The notes: generated by a model from the sequence alone, not told the origin. DNA of 32,839 bases from an uncultured Oscillospiraceae bacterium (GCA_947624895.1 CANQMK010000010.1:1-32839); one strand, 5' to 3'; counted from the first letter of the stretch, positions 1-6,396 are shown. A program made the numbers and translations.

Positions 1-649
1 GCAGACGCTTGGAGACCTCTTCCAGCACGTCAAAGCGCAGGGGAGGGGGCACCAGGATGCCCTTCTCGTTGCGGGTGCACTGGTCGGCGGTGAACTTGTA
101 GGCGCCGTGGCTGGTGCCGATGGCGATGGCCAGGGAGTCGCACCCGGTCTTGGAGACGAACTCCTCCACCTCTTCGGGGCGGGTGTAGGAGGCGGCGTGG
201 GCGTCCACCTTCACCTCGTCCTCGATGCCGGCCAGGGTGCCCAGCTCGGCCTCCACCACCACGCCGTGGTCGTGGGCGTAGTCCACCACCTTCTTGGTGA
301 TCTCGATGTTCTCCGCGAAGGGCTTGGAGGAGGCGTCGATCATCACAGAGGTGAAGCCGCCGTCGATGCAGGCCTTGCAGGTCTCAAAGTCGGGGCCGTG
401 GTCCAGGTGGAGGACGATGGGGATCTCGGGGCACTCGATGACGGCGGCCTCCACCAGCTTCACCAGGTAGGTGTGGTTGGCGTAGGCGCGGGCGCCCTTG
501 GAGACCTGGAGGATGACGGGGGCGTGCTCCTCCTTGCAGGCCTCGGTGATGCCCTGGACGATCTCCATGTTGTTGACGTTGAACGCGCCAACGGCGTAGC
601 CGCCCTCGTAGGCCTTCTTGAACATTTCGGTGGATGTGACAAGAGCCAT
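1..649 (-). CDS. fba: Class II fructose-1,6-bisphosphate aldolase, 3' end cut by window edge
   Basis: Cleaves fructose-1,6-bisphosphate to dihydroxyacetone phosphate and glyceraldehyde 3-phosphate in glycolysis and gluconeogenesis; cytoplasmic zinc enzyme. About 216 N-terminal residues are present and the frame runs off the window. Class II TIM-barrel landmarks are visible: the start MALVTSTEMFKKAYEGGYAV, the active-site/zinc segment VLHLDHGPDFE, the EAELGTLAGIEDE loop and GTSHGAYKF. The ATG at 649 is preceded by AAGGAG at 8-10 nt, and a good promoter lies upstream. It is divergent from the amidase-like gene at 772. The family (FbaA) is clear from sequence; the usual length is about 285-310 residues, so roughly a quarter to a third is missing only because of the window limit. 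Confidence 0.95.
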   Translation of the reverse strand, partial: MALVTSTEMFKKAYEGGYAVGAFNVNNMEIVQGITEACKEEHAPVILQVSKGARAYANHTYLVKLVEAAVIECPEIPIVLHLDHGPDFETCKACIDGGFTSVMIDASSKPFAENIEITKKVVDYAHDHGVVVEAELGTLAGIEDEVKVDAHAASYTRPEEVEEFVSKTGCDSLAIAIGTSHGAYKFTADQCTRNEKGILVPPPLRFDVLEEVSKRL

Positions 650-682
650 GATTACCAACTCCTTTGTTCAAAATTCGTACAT

Positions 683-711
683 ATTGTACCATGGCCCACC
701 GCTGATTGCAA
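683..711 (-). promoter_or_regulatory. Sigma-A type promoter of the aldolase gene
   Basis: Read on the minus strand there is a TTGCAA -35 (706-711), a 17-bp spacer and a TACAAT -10 (683-688), about 34 bp before the aldolase start codon. Spacing and both hexamers fit a housekeeping promoter. Confidence 0.7.
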
Positions 712-771
712 GGGGATTTATCACATTTTTCCCAAATGAGGCATAGACTGGCGGGAAAGGGGAGAACGCCT

Positions 772-1314
772 ATGCCACGCGATCTGACGCCGCCCATCCC
801 ATATGACCGGGTCCGGGCGGTGGCCTACGCCCACCGCTGGGCCTATGGACGGAACCCGGCCTACTACGACTATGAGGCACTGGGGGGCGACTGCACCAAC
901 TTCGCCTCCCAGTGCCTCTTCGCCGGGACGGGGGTGATGAACTACACGCCCACCTTCGGCTGGTACTACATCGACGCCAACCAAAAGGCACCCGCCTGGA
1001 CGGGCGTGCCGTACTTCTTCAACTTTTTGACCCGCCTGCCGCCGCCGGGGCCGGGGCCGGTGGGGGTGGAGGTGGACAGCCTGGACCAGCTGGAGCCGGG
1101 GGACTTCGTCCAGCTCATGTTCCGGGAGGGGGTGTGGGGCCACACGCCTATCATCGTGGCCATGGGGCGGCGGCCCGACCCGCGGAACACCCTGGTCGCC
1201 GCCCACTCCTATGATGTGGACAATCGGCCCCTGAGCAGCTACCAGGTCCTGCGGCGGCGGTATATCCACATTCTGGGTGCGTATCCCCAAAGACAGCCCA
1301 GCCAGGCTTTATGA
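772..1314 (+). CDS. Amidase_6-domain protein (papain-like putative amidase)
   Basis: A 180-residue protein resembling the 'putative amidase domain' family (Amidase_6, PF12671), often found in sporulating Firmicutes. The hallmark GGDCTNFASQC carries the candidate nucleophile Cys41. His124 (in WGHTPIIV) and His145 (in AAHSYD) are candidate catalytic partners. The near N-terminus has the family pattern 'YDRxxAVAYAHRWAYGRNPAYYDYE'-like residues. There is no signal peptide, so it is either cytoplasmic/mother-cell located or exported by another route. The start at 772 is chosen because AAAGGGGAG lies 7-10 nt upstream; the frame is open from 706 but no ribosome site precedes that ATG. It ends just before a terminator. 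The family call is firm; the substrate is unknown. Confidence 0.8.
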   Translation: MPRDLTPPIPYDRVRAVAYAHRWAYGRNPAYYDYEALGGDCTNFASQCLFAGTGVMNYTPTFGWYYIDANQKAPAWTGVPYFFNFLTRLPPPGPGPVGVEVDSLDQLEPGDFVQLMFREGVWGHTPIIVAMGRRPDPRNTLVAAHSYDVDNRPLSSYQVLRRRYIHILGAYPQRQPSQAL

Positions 1315-1343
1315 TATAATGTAAAATCAGACCAGCAAAAAAC

Positions 1344-1377
1344 GCCCCAGGGACCTCCGGCCCTCGGGGCTTCTTTA
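1344..1377 (+). terminator. Rho-independent terminator after the amidase-like gene
   Basis: GCCCCAGGG (1344-1352) pairs with CCCTCGGGGC (1361-1370) with one bulged base, and TTCTTTAT follows. The stem sequence and its T-tail closely resemble the phage terminator at 4747-4780. Confidence 0.8.
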
Positions 1378-1411
1378 TCCCCAGCGACATACCGCGCCTC
1401 GCGCGGTCTCG

Positions 1412-2335
1412 TCAACCAATTTGTCCCGCCGTTTGACCGTCACGATCCCTCGCGGCGCTTCTGTACGCCCTGGGCGTACAATGATAAAACCGCCGGAACA
1501 TTTTCGTGAAATTGCTTGGGCTGTTGAAGCCGCATGAGATCGCGACCTCGGAGATCGTGCTGGAGGGGTGCTCCAAAAGCAGCGCCGCGCCCCGCATGAT
1601 CCTATATTTCAAAAAATATTGCATGGGAGAGGTCTGGATGGACCGCTGAAAACAGCGCAGGCATTCTCTTTCGCTGACGCCTGCCGCTCCGGCGATGTCC
1701 GTCAGGGTGATATCACGGGCGTAATTCTCCTGGACGAATGAGAGCATCTCGTGCATACGAAAATCGTTTTGGCCCGCTCCCGTATCGCCTCCGAAGCGCG
1801 GCTTTAACTGTTGATACAGCGCGAAGCACAGCTTTGACAGGCCATCCCTGACCGCGAATTCAAAGCCGGGCGTATCGTTGGCCAGCGCGTCAAAGGCGCG
1901 GACAAAGGCTTGCAGGGCCGGTCCGTCTGTCTCGCGCCGGAGTACGTACCCGTCAAATGCGGAACAGCTTGTCAACGGAAGGATATATTTTTGCGCGTAT
2001 ACGGATCGGTCGCTCCCGGTGATCAGCGTCGGGGAAAAGACCAGGGAATCCAACCTGCACAGCGGGTCGGCGGCCGCATAGTGCAGAACGTCGGTATTCA
2101 CCACAACGGCCTCTCCCTCATTGAGAAGATACGTCTTTTGGGGGACGCGGACGAGCAATCGCCCTGTTCGTACATACATGATCTCCATCTCGTCATGCCA
2201 ATGCCAAAAGACCACGTCATCCGCTCTGTCTGTATACAGCTTGGAATAACCGGCACATGGAAAATCCACCGTTCCATGTGCTTTCAATTCGCGTCTTGTG
2301 CTGTTCATCGTCAGTCCACACACTTGCAAGGCCAT
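1412..2335 (-). CDS. AraC-family transcriptional regulator with cupin-like sensor domain
   Basis: A 307-residue cytoplasmic regulator. The N-terminal half is an AraC-type cupin (the HWHDEMEIMYVRTGRLLVRV segment, about residues 45-65, is typical of the beta-barrel effector pocket). The C-terminal ~100 residues (about 195-300) form the double helix-turn-helix AraC DNA-binding domain, ending in the signature ISEVAISCGFNSPSNFTKMF followed by RRFYHCTPRAYR. It is divergent from the MFS transporter gene with overlapping promoters in between, so it most likely controls that transporter and itself in response to a small molecule. The start has a modest site (GCGAGGG); Met10 is a possible alternative. 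Codon use is less GC-biased than the core genes, as in its two neighbours. The ligand cannot be read from sequence. Confidence 0.88.
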   Translation of the reverse strand: MALQVCGLTMNSTRRELKAHGTVDFPCAGYSKLYTDRADDVVFWHWHDEMEIMYVRTGRLLVRVPQKTYLLNEGEAVVVNTDVLHYAAADPLCRLDSLVFSPTLITGSDRSVYAQKYILPLTSCSAFDGYVLRRETDGPALQAFVRAFDALANDTPGFEFAVRDGLSKLCFALYQQLKPRFGGDTGAGQNDFRMHEMLSFVQENYARDITLTDIAGAAGVSERECLRCFQRSIQTSPMQYFLKYRIMRGAALLLEHPSSTISEVAISCGFNSPSNFTKMFRRFYHCTPRAYRSAARDRDGQTAGQIG

Positions 2336-2366
2336 ACCATTTCCCTCGCTTTGGCGGTTTTGTTAT

Positions 2367-2415
2367 ATTATATGTCCATATACAGCTTGAATCAAGATGC
2401 AAATGACGATATTCT
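2367..2415. promoter_or_regulatory. Overlapping divergent promoters between araC-like gene and MFS gene
   Basis: Plus strand: TTGAAT (2387-2392), 17-bp spacer, TATTCT (2410-2415), reading into the MFS gene. Minus strand: TTGATT (complement of 2390-2395), 17-bp spacer, TATAAT (complement of 2367-2372), reading into the AraC gene. The two -35 boxes overlap within the small palindrome CTTGAATCAAG (2386-2396), a natural operator position for the AraC protein. Hexamers are seen; regulation is inferred. Confidence 0.65.
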
Positions 2416-2453
2416 TTTATAAAACTTTCTGCTACATAAGGAGGGGAGTACAT

Positions 2454-3620
2454 ATGGTCAGTCTTTTATTGGCGATCATTTACCTGTCATTTGTCAGTCT
2501 CGGCTTGCCGGACTCCTTGCTTGGCTCCGCCTGGCCGGTCATGTACGGCGAACTGCGAGTGGCGGTATCCAGCGCCGGTATCATCTCCGCTATCATCGCA
2601 GCCGGTACGGTGGTTTCAAGTCTCCTGAGCGACCGGCTCACCCGTAGGTTTGGAGTGGGGATCGTCACCGTCGGCAGTGTAGGAATGACGGCTCTCGCAC
2701 TGTTTGGTTTTTCTGTCAGCCATTCCTTTGCGCTGTTATGCCTTTGGGCCATTCCTTACGGTCTTGGCGCGGGAAGCGTAGACGCGGCTCTCAATAACTA
2801 TGTATCTCTGCATTATGCCAGCCGCCACATGAGCTGGCTCCACTGTATGTGGGGATTGGGAGCGTCGATCGGTCCATATATCATGAGCTATGCCCTGTCC
2901 AGCGGACGCGGCTGGAATATGGGGTACAGATATATCTCCCTGTTACAAATCGGCTTGACGCTCCTTTTGCTGTGCGGTTTGCCGCTATGGAAAGAAAACC
3001 GCCGGTCAGAGCGGGACCAGGGCAGGGGAAAAGGGTCATCACTGCGTGAGATCGTGGCTCTTCCCGGCGCGAAGGAGACGATGATCGTGTTTTTCTGCTA
3101 CTGCGCCGTGGAGCAGACAGCGGCGCTGTGGGCCAGCAGCTATCTTGTTTTGCATAAGGGGTACGCGGAAGAAACGGCGGCGCGGTTTGCCGGCTTGTTC
3201 TTCATTGGTATCACAGTGGGCCGAGGGATCAGCGGCTTTATCACGATGAAATTAAATGACACGAATATGGTGCGTTTGGGTCAGGCCATAATCGCTGTCG
3301 GCGCTGTTACGTTGCTGTTTTCCGCGCGGGAAAAAACTGCATGCATAAGCCTGATCCTGATCGGACTTGGGTGCGCGCCTATTTATCCGTGTATCATCCA
3401 CGCCACGCCATCGCATTTTGGCGCGGACAGGTCGCAGGCCGTCATTGGCGTACAGATGGCCAGCGCCTACATCGGGACCTTCCTCATGCCTCCTCTGTTT
3501 GGCCTGATCGCCAACTATATTACGATCTCGTTGTTCCCGTTCTATCTATTAGCGGTTTTGGCCCTCATGCTTGTTATGCATGAAAGTATGTTGAGGAAAA
3601 CGATATGCACACAAATTTAG
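2454..3620 (+). CDS. Major facilitator superfamily transporter
   Basis: A 388-residue polytopic membrane protein with about 12 hydrophobic segments. It contains the MFS loop 2-3 pattern SDRLTRRFGVG (about residues 60-70) and the FGADRSQAVIGVQMASAYIG segment typical of the second half. The N-terminus LPDSLLGSAWPVMYGEL is characteristic of the small-solute/sugar MFS group seen in Firmicutes. The start at 2454 is chosen over the upstream ATG at 2397 because AAGGAGGG (2438-2445) sits 8 nt before it and the upstream extension would include that site. It is divergent from the AraC regulator and overlaps the next gene by 16 bp, indicating translational coupling. The substrate is unknown; the genes probably form one inducible export/import unit. 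Confidence 0.9.
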   Translation: MVSLLLAIIYLSFVSLGLPDSLLGSAWPVMYGELRVAVSSAGIISAIIAAGTVVSSLLSDRLTRRFGVGIVTVGSVGMTALALFGFSVSHSFALLCLWAIPYGLGAGSVDAALNNYVSLHYASRHMSWLHCMWGLGASIGPYIMSYALSSGRGWNMGYRYISLLQIGLTLLLLCGLPLWKENRRSERDQGRGKGSSLREIVALPGAKETMIVFFCYCAVEQTAALWASSYLVLHKGYAEETAARFAGLFFIGITVGRGISGFITMKLNDTNMVRLGQAIIAVGAVTLLFSAREKTACISLILIGLGCAPIYPCIIHATPSHFGADRSQAVIGVQMASAYIGTFLMPPLFGLIANYITISLFPFYLLAVLALMLVMHESMLRKTICTQI

Positions 3621-4242
3621 TACGCCGTTATATCGCCATGCTCGGCGGAATCTTTATTATGGGACTTGGCGTCGCTCTGTTTCGGTTCTCATGTATGGGA
3701 AATGATCCGGCCACGGCCATGGTCATCGCCGCAAGCGACCGCGCCGGGGTCAAATTGTCGATCGTTTTGATTCTCGTCAACACACTTTGGTTTTGCCTGG
3801 AATATCTTTTCGGACGAAACTATATCGGCGTCGGCACATTCGTGAATTGGTTTGCCGTGGGGCCGCTGATCACGTTTTTTCAGAATGTCTCTATACCCAT
3901 TGGCCTGTTCCCCAGACGTTTTCCTCCCGCCTGATAGCCATGGGGGGCGGCGTCCTTGTTTTGAGCCTTGCCACCTCGCTATATCAGACCGCCGATTTGG
4001 GCGTAAGTCCATACGATTCCGTCTCCATCATTTTGGCCGAGCGGACGCCGATACCCTATTTCTGGTGCCGCATATTCACCGATTCTTTTTGTACAGCAGT
4101 CACTTTTTTGCTTGGCGGCACTTTGGGATCGGGTACACTTGTCTGCGCGTTGGGCTTGGGGCCATTCATCGCTTTTTTCACGCGCCATGTCGCCCGAAGG
4201 TTGTGCGGTATGCGGGACCCGGATGCGGATGCCGGGCGATGA
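3605..4242 (+). pseudogene. YczE/YitT-like membrane protein gene, frameshifted
   Basis: The first frame (3605-3934) encodes 109 residues with three membrane segments, starting MHTNLVRRYIAMLGGIFIMG, then meets a stop after LFPRRFPPA. Homologous sequence continues without a gap in the next frame up to the stop at 4242 (RLIAMGGGVLVLSLATSLYQ, then ADLGVSPYDS, typical of YczE-type proteins, which repeat this motif in each half). Joining the frames gives about 212 residues, the usual family size. The simplest explanation is loss of one base between about 3905 and 3930. Its start overlaps the MFS stop codon. The gene is either truncated and probably nonfunctional, or carries a sequencing error. The function of the family (membrane protein, sometimes next to regulators and transporters) is poorly defined. 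Confidence 0.75.
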
Positions 4243-4254
4243 TCGATCGAATGA

Positions 4255-4705
4255 TCGTCCGTAAAAATGGTATAACCAGTCGGATCCACGTCGTCCAGGG
4301 GCGCATAGCTCCGTCGGAACAGGGAAGGGGGAGAAGCGGGGAACAAGCCGCTGGAATGCGCGCGGCTGCCGGGATCGGCTCTATTGGCCGTCGATCTCAT
4401 CCACCGCGACAGCCGGGAGGATGTGGGTCAGTGGGTGCCGGGCATTTGAGAGCTTCGGGAGCGGAAACTATAAGGCGCCTTTCAACGAGGCGCGCCTGGC
4501 GCCGGAGGACATACACCTGACCCGGTTGGACATCGCCTTCGACCACCACAGCGGCCTGCTGGATATCGACACCGCAACCATCTCCGCAAGCTCCGCACGG
4601 TGGATGCCCGGTTGGAGCCGCTGGTGGAGGCACTGCTTGACCTGGTGGGGCAGGGCGTGGTAAACTAAGGACAGGCTTTCCGGGTAAAGTACTAACTCAA
4701 CAAAA
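4255..4705 (+). pseudogene. Decayed inovirus remnant: rep fragment fused to the tail of the RHH/coiled-coil gene
   Basis: From about 4265 to 4574 the DNA aligns with the start of the intact rep gene (9324-9654), with many substitutions and frame-destroying indels: fragments ITSRIH, VQG, RAFESFGSGNY, EDIHLTRLDIAFDHHSGLLDIDT remain. At about 4575-4582 it jumps to sequence matching 10694 onward, deleting about 1.04 kb. From 4583 the match to the prophage tail is exact for 125 bp, including the terminal residues and stop of the RHH/coiled-coil gene. No att arm is seen on its left side. It abuts the frameshifted YczE-like gene. It is evidence of an earlier insertion of a related phage at the same locus. 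Confidence 0.88.
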
Positions 4706-4707
4706 TA
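4583..4707 (+). repeat. Left 125-bp direct repeat bounding the prophage
   Basis: Identical base for base to 10701-10825 (offset 6,118). It contains the tail of the RHH/coiled-coil gene, its stop codon and the first arm and first two centre bases of the dif-like site. Identity ends at 4708, inside the centre of that site. Confidence 0.93.
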
Positions 4708-4726
4708 GGACAAGGTTTTGTTCAGT
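4695..4726. other. dif-like site 1 (left junction, attP1-like)
   Basis: Arm ACTCAACAAAA (4695-4705), 10-bp centre TAGGACAAGG (4706-4715), arm TTTTGTTCAGT (4716-4726). The left arm is shared with the right junction; the remainder is phage-specific. It lies in inverted orientation to site 2, and the two are complementary over 12 bp (4694-4705 with 4806-4817) and 13 bp (4718-4730 with 4784-4796). Confidence 0.75.
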
Positions 4727-4746
4727 CCGAAACCTTAGAATAACCC

Positions 4747-4780
4747 ACCCCAGGGACCTCTGGTCCCTGGGGTCTCTTTA
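4747..4780 (+). terminator. Rho-independent terminator at the apex of the attP-like hairpin
   Basis: ACCCCAGGGACC (4747-4758) pairs perfectly over 12 bp with GGTCCCTGGGGT (4762-4773), loop TCT, followed by CTCTTTA. In the circular phage genome it lies directly after the rep operon and would end its transcript. In the integrated state it is at the opposite end of the element. It nearly matches the host terminator at 1344-1377. Confidence 0.85.
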
Positions 4781-4787
4781 TCCTCGG

Positions 4788-4816
4788 ACTGAACAACAAC
4801 CGCTGTTTTGTTGAGT
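4788..4816. other. dif-like site 2 (attP2-like)
   Basis: Arm ACTGAACAACA (4788-4798), 7-bp centre ACCGCTG (4799-4805), arm TTTTGTTGAGT (4806-4816). Its right arm equals the right arm of the chromosomal site at 10830-10840, and its left side is the complement of the right side of site 1. It is internal to the phage, not a junction. Confidence 0.72.
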
Positions 4817-4979
4817 TTTGTAACTCGCAGAAGATCTTCCGGCGGTCGGAGCTGACGCCGGTTTGGGTTACAATGCGGAGCATAGAGCGACCAATATCCC
4901 GGTCTGGCCGGGATATTGATGGAGCGTGACAACACCTTAGACGGCCCCACCGGGGCCACCCTTGAGCAACCGATTGTAC
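4817..4979. other. Non-coding phage region with three perfect hairpins (candidate packaging signal or origin)
   Basis: No supported gene. Three stems follow one another: CCGGCG/CGCCGG (4839-4844 with 4856-4861), an 11-bp perfect stem CAATATCCCGG/CCGGGATATTG with loop TCTGG (4892-4902 with 4908-4918), and GGCCCC/GGGGCC with loop ACC (4943-4948 with 4952-4957). Filamentous phages keep packaging and replication signals as hairpins in non-coding DNA. Which role each stem has is inference. Confidence 0.6.
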
Positions 4980-5147
4980 TTACTCTTCTTTTTTTAGTGC
5001 GTCTAATAGAGTTCTACGTGCAGATTGGAGGCAGGTTTTTACAGTTCTGCTTCCAGTACTCCAAAATTCGTAGACCATTTCTTTTTCATCATCGTCGTCG
5101 TTATGTTTGCTACTTTTCCAAATTTTAATTTCATAGTTATAGCTCAT
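4980..5147 (-). CDS. Small phage protein of unknown function (55 residues)
   Basis: Begins MSYNYEIKIWKSSKHN, then a run of four aspartates, and ends LLDALKKEE; acidic middle, no membrane segment. The ATG at 5147 has an excellent AAGGAGG 8 nt upstream. It lies 15 bp downstream of the RHH gene on the same strand and probably shares its transcript. Codon use is AT-rich like the RHH gene. I recognise no family. Its position beside a repressor-like gene suggests an early regulatory or superinfection function, but nothing in the sequence proves it. Confidence 0.65.
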   Translation of the reverse strand: MSYNYEIKIWKSSKHNDDDDEKEMVYEFWSTGSRTVKTCLQSARRTLLDALKKEE

Positions 5148-5162
5148 TTGTATGTCCTCCTT

Positions 5163-5318
5163 CTAAATCAATTCCTTTTCTAGCGCCAGTTGTATTAACT
5201 TTTCCGCCGTTTTGCTTCTAGTCCATTCGTGCTCTTTTGCAATTTGGTCTATTGCTTTCAAAATTGTTTCAGTGGTTTTTATTGCAATTGTCTCAGTTCT
5301 TTTCTCCTTTTCAGTCAT
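5163..5318 (-). CDS. Ribbon-helix-helix (CopG/Arc-like) candidate phage repressor, 51 residues
   Basis: A 51-residue protein with a short beta strand (RTETIAIKTTETILKAIDQI) followed by two helices (AKEHEWTRSKTAEKLIQLAL), the ribbon-helix-helix pattern of CopG/Arc-type DNA-binding proteins. The 'W-T-R-S-K' turn matches the usual loop between the helices. The ATG at 5318 has AAGGAGG upstream; that ribosome site overlaps a GGTTTACCTC sequence that recurs at the main phage promoter, so autorepression is plausible. It is divergent from the structural operon, the typical place for a lysogeny repressor. The domain is inferred from pattern, not from a search. Confidence 0.72.
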   Translation of the reverse strand: MTEKEKRTETIAIKTTETILKAIDQIAKEHEWTRSKTAEKLIQLALEKELI

Positions 5319-5322
5319 TTTG

Positions 5323-5405
5323 GGTTTACCTCCTTGAAATTCATAAATATTCTATATGTTTTGTATTGACTGTTCACCGTTTATGTAGTAAACTAGGTTT
5401 ACCTC
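5323..5405. promoter_or_regulatory. Back-to-back phage promoters with repeated operator-like sequences
   Basis: Rightward: TTGACT (5366-5371), 17-bp spacer, TAAACT (5389-5394). Leftward: TGAACA (complement of 5371-5376), 16-bp spacer, TAGAAT (complement of 5349-5354). The -35 boxes share one base. The palindromes GTTTA-TGTAG-TAAAC (5379-5393) and GTAAAC-TAG-GTTTAC (5388-5402) cover the rightward -10, and GGTTTACCTC occurs at both 5396-5405 and 5323-5332. These are good candidate binding sites for the adjacent RHH protein. The motifs are seen; the regulatory role is inferred. Confidence 0.68.
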
Positions 5406-5445
5406 ATTTTATAAGTGAGAATATTAGAGAAAGGAGGACACCCTG

Positions 5446-5745
5446 ATGGCAAAGGTACTGAAGAGCGAGGTAGCGAGGCTGGTTGGCGTTGAGAGCCGGG
5501 AGTACATGAAGGACGGGGAAAAGCGTGTAGCGGTGGATCTGCATTTTTGCCATGTTGAGGGGACAGTCGAAGGTGTGGTCGGTAGCGCGGTAGAGATCCT
5601 GGGCTGTCCTCGCGGCGTGGAGCCGGGTCTGCTGGAAGTCGGGAAGACCTACGAGCTGATCTACACCGAGGCGCGGACGAAGAACTCCTACGATCGCTGG
5701 ATCAACGAGGTTCGCTTCTCGGACATGAAGGAAGTGGACGGCTGA
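5446..5745 (+). CDS. Candidate single-stranded DNA-binding protein of the inovirus (gpV-like position)
   Basis: A 99-residue soluble protein, first gene of the rightward operon, with AAAGGAGG upstream of the ATG. It is rich in predicted beta strands: KRVAVDLHFCHVEGTVEGVV, then VGKTYELIYTEARTKNSYDRW, ending in an acidic tail. Size, beta content and position before the coat genes match the ssDNA-binding/replication-control protein of filamentous phages, which coats the plus strand before export. I do not recognise a diagnostic motif, so the role rests on context. Its stop overlaps the next start by one base (TGATG), indicating coupling. Confidence 0.6.
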   Translation: MAKVLKSEVARLVGVESREYMKDGEKRVAVDLHFCHVEGTVEGVVGSAVEILGCPRGVEPGLLEVGKTYELIYTEARTKNSYDRWINEVRFSDMKEVDG

Positions 5746-5951
5746 TGGACGAGCTGCTGACAGCTGCGACCGGGGCGGAAGAGGTCGCCGTTCCGGGGGA
5801 GACCGTCGGTTCCGTTGACCTTACGACGGTCTCCCAGCAGCTGGAGACCATGACGGCCTGGCAGGCGGCGGAGGTCGGTTCCCAGTGGGTACTCATCGGC
5901 TGCCTGATCGGGGCCATCGTCGCGCTGGTGATCGGGAGGATGTGGAGATGA
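5745..5951 (+). CDS. Small single-span membrane protein, probable minor virion component
   Basis: Sixty-eight residues: an acidic, signal-less N-terminal half (MDELLTAATGAEEVAVPGET) and one membrane segment near the C-terminus (WVLIGCLIGAIVALVIGRMW), ending in Arg. The topology, with acidic N-terminus outside and basic end inside, fits small inovirus cap proteins (pVII/pIX type). It is coupled to both neighbours: TGATG with the gene before, ATGA with the gene after. No family is recognised. Confidence 0.62.
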   Translation: MDELLTAATGAEEVAVPGETVGSVDLTTVSQQLETMTAWQAAEVGSQWVLIGCLIGAIVALVIGRMWR

Positions 5952-6106
5952 GTGGATTAGAGACTGTTAGCGAGCAGCTGCCCCGGCTGGTCTGTACCAT
6001 GGCTGTTATGGGCTTTGCCGCTTCGGCGTATGTGATCCTGGTGACAATGGGGCTTTGCTCCCTGTTTCACACGTTCGTCAAGATCATTGGGGGAAAGGAG
6101 GTATAA
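5948..6106 (+). CDS. Small membrane protein, probable minor virion component
   Basis: Fifty-two residues starting MSGLETVSEQLPRL, with a hydrophobic stretch VCTMAVMGFAASAYVILVTM continuing into a second weak one, and a basic end (IIGGKEV). The ATG at 5948 overlaps the previous stop by four bases and follows GGGAGG. The sequence LETVSEQLPRL resembles LTTVSQQLETM in the preceding protein, which may point to duplication or to a shared virion contact. Role inferred from size and position only. Confidence 0.58.
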   Translation: MSGLETVSEQLPRLVCTMAVMGFAASAYVILVTMGLCSLFHTFVKIIGGKEV

Positions 6107-6110
6107 AGCC

Positions 6111-6389
6111 ATGAAGAAGATCAAGAGTTGGCTCACCAGCAAGACCGCCAGGGCCAGCGCCGTGCTGGCCTTGGCCGCGGTGTCTCTGTGCGGCTCGGCG
6201 TTCGCCGCAGTGGAGGGCGTCGAATCGTCCAGCGAGACGGTGATGACCGCCATGCAGACCGGCTTCCAGGGCTTCGCGGACGATGCGCTGAAGATGATCG
6301 CCATCATCGTGCCCATCGCTCTGGGCGTGGCCGGTGTGGTCTGGCTGGTGCGGAAGGCCCTTGGCTGGTTCAAGAGCATGAGCAAGTGA
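6111..6389 (+). CDS. Inovirus major coat protein precursor (pVIII-like)
   Basis: Ninety-two residues. Residues 1-32 are a classic signal peptide (basic start MKKIKSW, hydrophobic ALAAVSLCGSAFA, cleavage after Ala32). The mature 60 residues show the standard pVIII layout: acidic amphipathic N-terminus (VEGVESSSETVMTAMQTGF), a single membrane helix (MIAIIVPIALGVAGVVWLV) and a basic C-terminus (RKALGWFKSMSK) that would contact DNA. AAAGGAGGT precedes the ATG at 6111, and a hairpin follows the stop. This is the strongest structural-protein call in the phage. Confidence 0.9.
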   Translation: MKKIKSWLTSKTARASAVLALAAVSLCGSAFAAVEGVESSSETVMTAMQTGFQGFADDALKMIAIIVPIALGVAGVVWLVRKALGWFKSMSK

Positions 6390-6396
6390 GTCCCAT

